A stretch of DNA of 64,000 bases from Thiobacillus sp. GTDB taxonomy: Bacteria; Pseudomonadota; Gammaproteobacteria; Burkholderiales; Thiobacillaceae. Position numbers and translations under genes: made by a program. The stretch lies in the NCBI GenBank assembly GCA_024235835.1, contig JACKLQ010000002.1, positions 310,001 through 374,000 on the forward strand. Direction: 5' to 3'. The notes beneath the pieces are model-generated. The model did not search any database and had not been told where the DNA came from. It saw nothing but the letters and a program-made list of their open reading frames with translations. The first letter of the stretch is position 1. Each line of letters opens with the position of its first letter. Of this stretch, positions 43,623-51,227 are shown one piece after another.

Positions 43623-44096
43623 ATGTTCAGAGGCTCGACGCAACTGGCGTTGGACGGGAAAGGGCGTTTGTCCATCCCGGCAAAATACCGCGAGCGCCTG
43701 ATGGCGCGTTGTGGTGGCCACGTCATGCTGACGGCGGACCCCATCAACGGCTGCCTGCTGCTCTACCCCTATCCCGAATGGGAAATCGTCGAACGCCATA
43801 TCAATGACTTGCCCGGCATGGATGCTGTGACCCGGCAATTGAAGATGCTGGTGGTGGGCTCGGCCGAGGAACTGGACATGGATACGGCCGGCCGCATCCT
43901 GGTGCCTCCCATGCTGCGCAAGTACGCCAAGCTGGACAAGGATGTGGTGCTGGTGGGCCAGGACAAGAAATTCGCCCTGTGGAGCGAACCGGCCTGGCAT
44001 GCCCTGTTCGAACAGGCCGCCCAGTTGCCGGAAATGCTTAACGATGCCGCACGCAACGGCAGCCTGCCCGAGGAGCTCAAGGGCTTCTCGCTGTGA
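43623..44096 (+). CDS. mraZ: Transcriptional regulator MraZ
   Basis: 157 residues with two SpoVT/AbrB-like halves (FRGSTQLALDGKGRLSIPAKYRERL and SAEELDMDTAGRILVPPMLRKYAKL). MraZ forms a ring that binds TGGGN repeats and regulates the dcw cluster. ATG 43623 is chosen by homology; AGGAG is very close (two bases), and GTG 43611 is a weaker alternative. It is the first gene of the cluster, overlapping rsmH by four bases. Confidence 0.95.
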   Translation: MFRGSTQLALDGKGRLSIPAKYRERLMARCGGHVMLTADPINGCLLLYPYPEWEIVERHINDLPGMDAVTRQLKMLVVGSAEELDMDTAGRILVPPMLRKYAKLDKDVVLVGQDKKFALWSEPAWHALFEQAAQLPEMLNDAARNGSLPEELKGFSL

Positions 44097-45049
44097 GCGC
44101 GGAGGCGGGACACGTCACCGTCCTCCTGGAAGAGGCGGTGGCAGCGATGAACGTCAGGCCGGAAGGCGTCTATGTTGACGCCACCTTCGGCCGGGGCGGC
44201 CACAGCCGGGCGGTGCTTTCCAGGCTGGGCTCCGGGGGCCGCCTCGTCGCCCTGGACCGGGATCCGGCGGCGGTGGCGGCGGGAGAGACATGGAGCGATC
44301 CGCGCTTCAGTCTCGTCCACACGGCCTTCTCGGGCCTGGGCGAAGCGGTGCGGTCGCAAGGTATGGACCAGGTGGACGGCGTGCTGTTCGACCTGGGGGT
44401 GTCCAGTCCTCAACTGGACGAAGGCTTGCGGGGATTCAGTTTCAGGTTTGATGCCCCGTTGGACATGCGCATGGACACGACCCGGGGCCAGACGGCGGCC
44501 CAGTGGTTGAACCAGGCGTCGGAAGAGGAGATTGCAAGGGTTGTCCGGGACTATGGCGAAGAGCGGTTTGCTCGGCAGGTTGCGCGGGCGGTTATTAAGG
44601 CAAGGGCCGAAACGCCCCTCGCGACGACCCGCCAACTCGCAACGCTGGTCGCCGGGGCCGTGCGCACCCGGGAGCGGGGCCAGGATCCGGCCACCCGCAC
44701 CTTTCAGGCTGTGCGGATTTTCATTAACCGCGAGCTTGAGGAAATCGAGGCGGCCCTCCCTCAGGCCGTGGAATTGTTGAAACCGGGCGGGCGATTGGTG
44801 GTGATCAGTTTTCATTCTTTGGAAGACCGGATGGTGAAACGGTTCATGCGCAGAGAGTCGGAAGGGGAGCAGGTGCCGCCTGAAATCCCCGTGACTGCCG
44901 CTGCCCTGCGTCCGGGCCGCCTGCGCCTGGTGGGCAAGGCCGTCCGCCCCTCCGAGGCCGAGTGCCAGGCCAATCCCCGGGCCCGCAGCGCCACCATGCG
45001 GGTGGCTGAAAGGAACCCTTCCGGGACAGAAGCGCCATGGTCAAGTTGA
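44093..45049 (+). CDS. rsmH: 16S rRNA m4C1402 methyltransferase RsmH (MraW)
   Basis: 318 residues starting at GTG 44093, which overlaps the mraZ stop (GTGA). Family blocks: HVTVLLEEAVAAMNV, DATFGRGGHSRAVL, the SAM site ALDRDPAAV, FDLGVSSPQLDE and ISFHSLEDRMVK. It methylates N4 of C1402 in 16S rRNA. Confidence 0.96.
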   Translation: MSAEAGHVTVLLEEAVAAMNVRPEGVYVDATFGRGGHSRAVLSRLGSGGRLVALDRDPAAVAAGETWSDPRFSLVHTAFSGLGEAVRSQGMDQVDGVLFDLGVSSPQLDEGLRGFSFRFDAPLDMRMDTTRGQTAAQWLNQASEEEIARVVRDYGEERFARQVARAVIKARAETPLATTRQLATLVAGAVRTRERGQDPATRTFQAVRIFINRELEEIEAALPQAVELLKPGGRLVVISFHSLEDRMVKRFMRRESEGEQVPPEIPVTAAALRPGRLRLVGKAVRPSEAECQANPRARSATMRVAERNPSGTEAPWSS

Positions 45050-45306
45050 ACCTGCTCCTCATACTGGTGCTGCTGGTCTGCGCCCTTGCCGTTGTCTCAG
45101 CGCGCCATCAGGCGCGCAAATTCTTTGTGGAACTCCAGGCTGAGCAGGCCAGGGCCCGGGATCTGGACATCGAGTGGGGCCGCCTGCAACTGGAGATATC
45201 CACCTGGCTCATGCACAACCGGGTGGAGGAAGTGGCCCGCTCGCGCCTGCAGATGGCGGTGCCGGACCCGCGCCGGGTCTATGTGCTGCAGGAGGGCCCG
45301 CAATGA
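45037..45306 (+). CDS. ftsL: Cell division protein FtsL
   Basis: 89 residues: one N-terminal membrane segment (about 4-22), then a periplasmic coiled coil (FFVELQAEQARARDLDIEWGRLQLEIS). Small size and position between rsmH and ftsI are diagnostic. It forms the FtsQLB complex. It overlaps rsmH by 13 bases and ftsI by four (ATGA). Confidence 0.93.
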   Translation: MVKLNLLLILVLLVCALAVVSARHQARKFFVELQAEQARARDLDIEWGRLQLEISTWLMHNRVEEVARSRLQMAVPDPRRVYVLQEGPQ

Positions 45307-47066
45307 GTGCGAAGTCCCGGCGCGCACACCACGCCCAAGCCAATGACCACCCCCTGCTGCGCCTGGACCTGCAACGCTGGCGCCAGCGCCTCACCCTGAC
45401 CCTGCTGTTCGCCGGCTTCACCGCCCTGTCTGCCCGGGCCGTCTATCTCCAGGCCTGGCACGATGAATTCCTGACCGAGGAAGGCGAGAAGCGCAGCCAA
45501 CGGGTCATCCCCATCCCCGCCTACCGGGGCATGATCACCGACCGTCGCGGCGAGCCCCTGGCCGTGAGCACGCCGGTGGAGTCCCTGTGGGCCAACCCCC
45601 GGGAAGCGGATCCCACGTCCCAGCAGATCCAGGCCCTGGCCAGCATCCTGGAGAAGAACCCGGACCAGATCCGGCGCCAGTTCGCCGACAAGAGCCGGGC
45701 ATTCGTCTACGTGGAACGCCTGGTGGATCCCCACAAGGCCCAGCAGGTCAGAAACCTGGAAATCGAAGGCCTGTACGCCAAGCCGGAATACCGACGCTAC
45801 TACCCCGCCGGCGAAGTTGCCGCCCACATGCTGGGCATCACCAACATCGAGGACCAGGGCCAGGAAGGCCTGGAACTGGCCTACCAGACCTGGCTCACCG
45901 GCGATCCAGGGGCCGAGCGGGTCATCAAGGACCGGCGCGGCAACGCCGTGGAGAGCCTGGAACGAGTGAAGGCGCCCAAGCCAGGCCGGGACCTGGTGCT
46001 TTCCCTCAACCAGCACATCCAGTACCTGGCTTACCGGGAACTGGCGGACGCCGTCATCAAGTACAAGGCCAGGGCCGGCGCCGTGGTGGTGCTGGATGCC
46101 CGTACCGGCGAGATCCTGGCCCTGGCCAACACCCCCAGCTACAACCCCAACAGCCGTTCCACCTATTCCCCTGAACGCCTGCGCAACAGGGCCGTGACCG
46201 ACGTGTTCGAGCCCGGCTCCACCATGAAGCCCCTGCTGGTGGCCGCAGCTCTGGAGGCCGGCGTGGTGAAACCCCACACCGTCATCGACACGGGCCCTGG
46301 CTGGTTCCAGATCGGCGACAAGCGAGTGTCCGACGTGCATGCCAAGGGCGTCATGACCGTGTCCCAGGCCCTCCAGGTATCCAGCAACGTGGCCGTGGCC
46401 AAGATCGCCCTGGAAATGCGCGGTGAGGACTACTGGCACCTGCTCACACGGGCCGGCCTGGGGGCGCCGCCCAAGTCCGGCCTGCCCGGCGAGGTGAGCG
46501 GCCGCCTGCGCCCCTACGCCACCTGGCGGCCCATCGAGAAGGCCACCATGGCCTACGGCCACGGCCTGTCCGTGAGCCTCCTGCAACTGGCCCACGCCTA
46601 CACCGCCTTCGCCAACGACGGGGTCATGCCCCAGCTCACCGCCCTGCGCAGGGAGGGACAGGCCATCGGCAGCCGGGTCATGAATCCGGAGACGGCCCAG
46701 GCCGTGCTGGCCATGCTGGAAAGCGTCACCCAGGACGGCGGCACGGCGCCCCAGGCCCGGGTGGTGGGCTACCGGGTGGCGGGCAAGACCGGCACCGCCC
46801 ACAAGCTCATCGGCGGCGCCTACGCCCCGGACAAGTACATCAGTTCCTTCGTGGGCCTGGCCCCCGCATCGGACCCCCGCCTGGTGGTGGCGGTGATGGT
46901 GGACGAGCCCAGCGGCCGGGACTACTACGGCGGCCTGGTGGCCGCCCCCGTGTTCTCCAAGGTCATGGCCGGTGCCCTGCGTTTCATGGCCGTGCCGCCG
47001 GACGCCTCCTTCGACCAGTTCAGCGCCCCGCCGGGGGCCGCGCCCGTGGTACCGGAGGCGGTATGA
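45303..47066 (+). CDS. ftsI: Septal peptidoglycan transpeptidase FtsI (PBP3)
   Basis: 587 residues. One membrane anchor (about 35-55) is followed by a PBP dimerisation domain (PAYRGMITDRRGEPLAVSTPVESLWANP) and a transpeptidase with STMK (306-309), SSN (SSNVAVAK) and KTG (495-497). It crosslinks septal peptidoglycan. ATG 45303 overlaps the ftsL stop. Confidence 0.96.
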   Translation: MSAKSRRAHHAQANDHPLLRLDLQRWRQRLTLTLLFAGFTALSARAVYLQAWHDEFLTEEGEKRSQRVIPIPAYRGMITDRRGEPLAVSTPVESLWANPREADPTSQQIQALASILEKNPDQIRRQFADKSRAFVYVERLVDPHKAQQVRNLEIEGLYAKPEYRRYYPAGEVAAHMLGITNIEDQGQEGLELAYQTWLTGDPGAERVIKDRRGNAVESLERVKAPKPGRDLVLSLNQHIQYLAYRELADAVIKYKARAGAVVVLDARTGEILALANTPSYNPNSRSTYSPERLRNRAVTDVFEPGSTMKPLLVAAALEAGVVKPHTVIDTGPGWFQIGDKRVSDVHAKGVMTVSQALQVSSNVAVAKIALEMRGEDYWHLLTRAGLGAPPKSGLPGEVSGRLRPYATWRPIEKATMAYGHGLSVSLLQLAHAYTAFANDGVMPQLTALRREGQAIGSRVMNPETAQAVLAMLESVTQDGGTAPQARVVGYRVAGKTGTAHKLIGGAYAPDKYISSFVGLAPASDPRLVVAVMVDEPSGRDYYGGLVAAPVFSKVMAGALRFMAVPPDASFDQFSAPPGAAPVVPEAV

Positions 47067-48538
47067 ATCAGGTTCAAGGACCAAGGACCAAGGAGCAAGA
47101 GGAGAACGTGGTGGAAGAACTGCGCCGCCTGGCCCCCTCCGCCGCCGACATGACCGCCGACAGCCGCCGCGTGCAACGGGGCGACGTGTTCCTGGCCTAT
47201 CCCGGCGGCGTGCACGATGGTCGCGCCCACATCGCCCACGCCCTGCAAGCCGGTGCCGCCGCCGTGGCCTGGGAACCGGACGGCTTCGCCTGGGATCCCG
47301 CCTGGCAGGTTCCCCACCTGCCCCTGGCCGACCTCAGGAACCGGGCTGCCGGCCTGGCCGCCGCCTGGCATGGCAACCCCTCGGAGGCTCTGTGGATGAC
47401 CGGCATCACCGGCACCAACGGCAAGACCTCCGTTTCCCACTGGCTGGCCCAGGCCTTCACCCAGCTGGGTCGCAGGACCGCCGCCGTGGGCACCCTGGGC
47501 AACGGCTTCCCCGGCGAGATGGCAGCCACCACCCATACCACGCCGGACGCCGTTTCCCTGCAAGGCCTGCTGGCCAGCTACAGGGACGCTGGCGCGGCCG
47601 GCGTAGCCATGGAAGTCTCCTCCCACGGCCTGGACCAGGGCCGGGTGGCGGGTGTGGCCTACGACGTGGCCGTGCTAACCAACCTGTCCCGGGACCATCT
47701 GGACTACCACGGCACCATGGAGGCCTACGCCGCCGCCAAGGCCCGCCTGTTCCACTGGCCTGGACTCAAGGCCGTCGTGGTAAATGCCGACGACGACCTG
47801 GGCATGGCCCTCACCCACCAGGTGAAGGATGCGCGCGTCATCAGCTACGGCCTGCGGGCAGGCGACCTGCGGGCCCGGATGCAGGCTGACCGCCTGGGCC
47901 TGAAACTGGAGATCGTCTCCCCCTGGGGCAACGGCCATCTTGAAAGTCCCCTGCTGGGGGCCTTCAACGGCTACAACCTGCTGGCCGCCCTGGGTGCCCT
48001 GTTGGCCGCCGACATCCCCATGGCCGCCGCCCTGGCCGCCCTGGCCAAGGTGCGGGCCGCCGCCGGGCGCATGCAAACCGTGGAGGGCCATCCCGGCGCA
48101 CCCACGGTCATCGTTGACTTTGCCCATACCCCGGATGCCCTGGAAAAGGTGCTGGCCGCCTTGAAGCCTCTCACCACAGGGAAACTGATCTGCGTGTTCG
48201 GCTGCGGTGGCGGCAGGGACACGGGCAAGCGCCCCCTCATGGGCGCCGCCGTGGCGGCTGGAGCGGACAAGAGCGTTGTCACCAGCGACAACCCCCGCAA
48301 CGAAGAGCCCGCCCACATCGTCCAGGACATCCTGACAGGCATGCCCGACGGGCAGAGGGTGATCCTGGACCGGCGCGAGGCCATCCGCGCCGCCATTTCC
48401 CAGGCAGGCCCCGAAGACATCGTCCTGCTGGCCGGCAAGGGCCATGAGGACTACCAGGAGATTCACGGCGTAAAACGCCCCTTTTCCGACCTGGCCGAAG
48501 CCCAGGCCGCCCTGGCCCAATGGAGCAAGCATGATTGA
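47063..48538 (+). CDS. murE: UDP-MurNAc-tripeptide synthetase MurE (repeat-derived N-terminus)
   Basis: A 491-residue ATP-dependent ligase adding the third residue to the peptidoglycan stem. The P-loop is TGTNGKTS (from about 116). DNPR (409-412) indicates meso-diaminopimelate rather than lysine. The first 15 residues (VQGPRTKEQEE region) are encoded by a single-armed heptamer repeat at 47075-47102. ATG 47063 overlaps the ftsI stop. It is otherwise normal in length. Confidence 0.95.
   Translation: MNQVQGPRTKEQEENVVEELRRLAPSAADMTADSRRVQRGDVFLAYPGGVHDGRAHIAHALQAGAAAVAWEPDGFAWDPAWQVPHLPLADLRNRAAGLAAAWHGNPSEALWMTGITGTNGKTSVSHWLAQAFTQLGRRTAAVGTLGNGFPGEMAATTHTTPDAVSLQGLLASYRDAGAAGVAMEVSSHGLDQGRVAGVAYDVAVLTNLSRDHLDYHGTMEAYAAAKARLFHWPGLKAVVVNADDDLGMALTHQVKDARVISYGLRAGDLRARMQADRLGLKLEIVSPWGNGHLESPLLGAFNGYNLLAALGALLAADIPMAAALAALAKVRAAAGRMQTVEGHPGAPTVIVDFAHTPDALEKVLAALKPLTTGKLICVFGCGGGRDTGKRPLMGAAVAAGADKSVVTSDNPRNEEPAHIVQDILTGMPDGQRVILDRREAIRAAISQAGPEDIVLLAGKGHEDYQEIHGVKRPFSDLAEAQAALAQWSKHD
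47075..47102. repeat. Heptamer-period repeat 6, single arm, coding for the MurE N-terminus
   Basis: Four 7-base units of CAAGGAC (the last two altered) run from 47075 to 47102 just inside the murE reading frame. No reverse-complement arm is found nearby, unlike the other members. It may be a half-element or a decayed one. Confidence 0.75.
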
Positions 48539-50147
48539 CAGCCCCCACGCTCCGCTGCCCCCCGAGCACCCCCAAGGGGCAGGCCGTATCCGTAATGCCG
48601 CTGAAGCGGCAACGGATACGCTCGGGGCGCAATGCCCGCCTAGGGGCAGCCCGGCGGCGGTCATGAAACTCCATGAAGCCGCCCATGCCCTGTCCGCCAC
48701 CGCCGTGGGCGTGGACGTGGAATTCACCCGGGTGGAGACGGACACCCGCAAGCTCACCCCCGGCTGCCTGTTCGTGGCCTTGAAGGGCGCCAACTTCGAC
48801 GGCCACGCCTTCGCCGCCAAGGCCCTGGAACAGGGTGCCGCGGCGGTCATGGTGGAAGCCGGCGCCGAACTCACCATTGCCCCCGCCCTGGTGGTCAAGG
48901 ACACCCGCCTGGCCCTGGGCCGACTGGCCGCCTGGCACCGGGAACGCATGCCCGCCAGGCTGGCCGCCATCACCGGCAGCAACGGCAAGACCACCGTGAA
49001 GGAGATGCTGGCCGCCATCTGCCAGGCAGAGGCCGGCGACACCGCCGTGCTGGCCACCCGGGGCAACCTGAACAACGACATCGGCATGCCCCTGACCCTG
49101 CTGGGCCTGACCCCCGCTCACCGCTATGCCGTCATCGAGATGGGCATGAACCACCCGGGTGAGCTGTCCTACCTGACCCGGCTGGCCCGTCCCGACGTGG
49201 CCCTGGTGAACAATGCCCTGCGGGCCCATCTGGAAGGCCTGGGCAGCGTGGAGGCCGTGGCCCGGGCCAAGGGTGAGATCTACGAAGGCCTGAAGGCGGG
49301 TGGCGTGGCCATCCTCAATGCAGACGACGCCCATGCCGGCCTGTGGCGGAAGATGAACCAGGGCCGCCAGGTTATGAGTTTCGGTTTCGATGCCCAGGCG
49401 GATGTGAGGATTCTCGGTAGTGGGGAATGGGAAGTGGGGAATGGGAAAACCATTGGTACCGCCCCACCCCCTACTTCCTACTTTCCACTCGCCCTCGACA
49501 CGCCCCTGGGGCGGGTCGAGACCGCCTTGCAGGTGCCCGGTGACCACAACTTCCGCAACGCCGCCGCGGCGGCAGCGGCGGCCCTGGCCCTGGGCATCCA
49601 GCCCGTGGCCATCGCCCAAGGGCTGGCCGCCTACGCCGGCACCAAGGGCCGGCTCCAGACCCACGCCTGTCTCATGGGCGCCACCCTCATCGACGACACC
49701 TACAACGCCAACCCGGACTCGGTGCTGGCCGCCGTTGGCGTGCTGGCTGCCCGGCCTGGCACCCGCATGCTGGTGCTGGGGGACATGGGGGAACTGGGGC
49801 CCGATGCACCCGCCCTGCACCGGGAGGTGGGTGAAAAGGCCAAGGCTGCCGGCATCGACCGCCTGCTCTGCCTGGGCGAAATGTCAGTGAACACCGTGCA
49901 GGGGTTCGGCGAGGGCGCCATGTACTTCGAGCGTATCGAGGAACTCCTGGCGGAGATCGAGCAGGCCCTGGGGCCGGACGTGTCAGTGCTGGTGAAAGGC
50001 TCTCGTTTCATGCAGATGGAGCGCGTCGTCAAATCCTTCGTGGAGACCCACCTATGCCAGGCGATGGGCCATCCCGAGCCTGGCATTGCGCCCCATCGGG
50101 GGGCAGTGAACACAAGTGATCGTGGGGGTGCACAACCATGCTCCTGA
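48531..50147 (+). CDS. murF: UDP-MurNAc-pentapeptide synthetase MurF, with three repeat-derived segments
   Basis: 538 residues, whereas MurF is usually about 450-460. The P-loop is TGSNGKTT (148-155), and ATRGNLNNDIGMPLTLL, MGMNHPGE and DDTYNANPDS are intact. Extra sequence occurs in three places: residues 4-44 from a palindromic element, residues about 296-320 from a heptamer-period repeat, and a C-terminal tail from about 510 with another palindrome. MurF-like sequence begins at MKLHEAAHAL (ATG 48663), so translation could also start there. ATG 48531 overlaps murE by eight bases. Confidence 0.94.
   Translation: MIDSPHAPLPPEHPQGAGRIRNAAEAATDTLGAQCPPRGSPAAVMKLHEAAHALSATAVGVDVEFTRVETDTRKLTPGCLFVALKGANFDGHAFAAKALEQGAAAVMVEAGAELTIAPALVVKDTRLALGRLAAWHRERMPARLAAITGSNGKTTVKEMLAAICQAEAGDTAVLATRGNLNNDIGMPLTLLGLTPAHRYAVIEMGMNHPGELSYLTRLARPDVALVNNALRAHLEGLGSVEAVARAKGEIYEGLKAGGVAILNADDAHAGLWRKMNQGRQVMSFGFDAQADVRILGSGEWEVGNGKTIGTAPPPTSYFPLALDTPLGRVETALQVPGDHNFRNAAAAAAAALALGIQPVAIAQGLAAYAGTKGRLQTHACLMGATLIDDTYNANPDSVLAAVGVLAARPGTRMLVLGDMGELGPDAPALHREVGEKAKAAGIDRLLCLGEMSVNTVQGFGEGAMYFERIEELLAEIEQALGPDVSVLVKGSRFMQMERVVKSFVETHLCQAMGHPEPGIAPHRGAVNTSDRGGAQPCS
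48539..48662. repeat. GC-rich composite palindrome at the murE-murF junction
   Basis: Nested dyads are centred near 48603: CCCCGAGC (48560-48567) with GCTCGGGG (48620-48627), CGTATCCGT (48585-48593) with ACGGATACG (48612-48620), and GCCGC (48597-48601) with GCGGC (48606-48610). It is read through as the first 44 codons of the longer murF frame. Its CCCCCACGCTCCGCT start resembles that of the purH insert. Confidence 0.8.
49417..49489. repeat. Heptamer-period inverted repeat 7, in frame inside murF
   Basis: The left arm has four or five units of the GGAATGG/GAAGTGG type (49417-49451). The right arm has four units of the TCCTACT/CCCCACC type (49462-49489). The arms are reverse-complement in pattern, and the frame continues through about 25 extra residues (GSGEWEVGNG...TSYFP) in the MurF central domain. 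Confidence 0.88.
50054..50110. repeat. GC-rich palindromic element at the end of murF
   Basis: ATGCCAGGC (50054-50062) pairs with GCCTGGCAT (50078-50086), and CGATGGG (50062-50068) pairs with CCCATCG in the following ATCGGGGGGC stretch. It encodes the extra MurF C-terminal tail and lies just before the mraY start. Confidence 0.72.
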
Positions 50148-51223
50148 TGCTCGCCCAGTGGATCGGCCACGACATCCGCCTGTTCAACGTCTTCAACTAC
50201 ATCACCCTGCGGGCGGTGCTGGCCGCCCTGACGGCCCTGGTTATTTCCTTCGTCGTGGGTCCCTGGATGATCCGCAAGCTCACCGCCCTGAAGGTGGGCC
50301 AGCCAGTGCGGGACGACGGTCCCCAGACCCATCTGGTGAAGGCGGGAACCCCCACCATGGGCGGCGCCCTGATCCTCTCCGCCATTGCCGTCACCACCCT
50401 CCTGTGGGCCGACCTGACCAACCGCTACGTGTGGATATCCCTGCTCACCCTGGTAGGCTTCGGCGCCATCGGCTGGGTGGACGACTGGCGCAAGGTGGTG
50501 GAGAAGAACCCCCGGGGCCTGGCCTCCCGCTGGAAATATTTCTGGCAGTCGGTGATCGCCATCCTCATCGCCGCCTGGCTCGCCTGGTCCGCCCACCTGC
50601 CGGCCCAGACCGAACTCATCGTGCCCTTCTTCAAACAGATCGTCATGCCCCTTGGCGTGGCGGGTTTCGTGGTGCTGGCCTACTTCGTCATCGTCGGCAC
50701 CAGCAACGCGGTGAACCTGACGGACGGGGCAGACGGCCTGGCCATCCTGCCCACGGTCATGGTTTCCGGGGCCCTGGCGGTGTTCGCCTACGTGGCCGGC
50801 CACGCCGTGTTCTCCAAGTACCTGGGCCTACCCCACATCCCCGGCGCCGGCGAACTGGTGGTGTTCTGCGCCGCCATGGTGGGGGCCGGACTGGCCTTCC
50901 TGTGGTTCAACGCCTACCCGGCGGAAGTCTTCATGGGCGACGTGGGCGCCCTGGCCCTGGGGGCCGCCTTGGGGGTGGTGGCGGTCATCGTGCGGCAGGA
51001 GATCGTGCTCTTCATCATGGGCGGCGTCTTCGTGGCCGAGGCCATCTCGGTCATGGTCCAGGTAGGTTCCTTCAAGCTGCGGGGCAAGCGTGTGTTCCTC
51101 ATGGCCCCCATCCATCACCACTTCGAGAAGAAGGGATGGAAGGAGACGCAAGTCGTCGTCCGCTTCTGGATCATCAGCATGATGCTCGTGCTGGTGGGCC
51201 TCTCCACCCTGAAGCTGCGGTGA
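50138..51223 (+). CDS. mraY: Phospho-MurNAc-pentapeptide translocase MraY
   Basis: A 361-residue membrane enzyme with about ten membrane segments that makes lipid I. Conserved blocks: KVGQPVRDDGPQTHLVKAGTPTMGG, WVDDWRKVV, NAVNLTDGADGLA (catalytic aspartates) and MAPIHHHFEKKGWKE. ATG 50138 lies ten bases inside the end of the murF frame. Confidence 0.96.
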   Translation: MLLMLAQWIGHDIRLFNVFNYITLRAVLAALTALVISFVVGPWMIRKLTALKVGQPVRDDGPQTHLVKAGTPTMGGALILSAIAVTTLLWADLTNRYVWISLLTLVGFGAIGWVDDWRKVVEKNPRGLASRWKYFWQSVIAILIAAWLAWSAHLPAQTELIVPFFKQIVMPLGVAGFVVLAYFVIVGTSNAVNLTDGADGLAILPTVMVSGALAVFAYVAGHAVFSKYLGLPHIPGAGELVVFCAAMVGAGLAFLWFNAYPAEVFMGDVGALALGAALGVVAVIVRQEIVLFIMGGVFVAEAISVMVQVGSFKLRGKRVFLMAPIHHHFEKKGWKETQVVVRFWIISMMLVLVGLSTLKLR

Positions 51224-51227
51224 CACC

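Noticed and set aside
49400..49500. murF as a pseudogene
   Set aside because: All catalytic blocks are present and the insert keeps the frame; murF is essential and lies in an intact dcw cluster.
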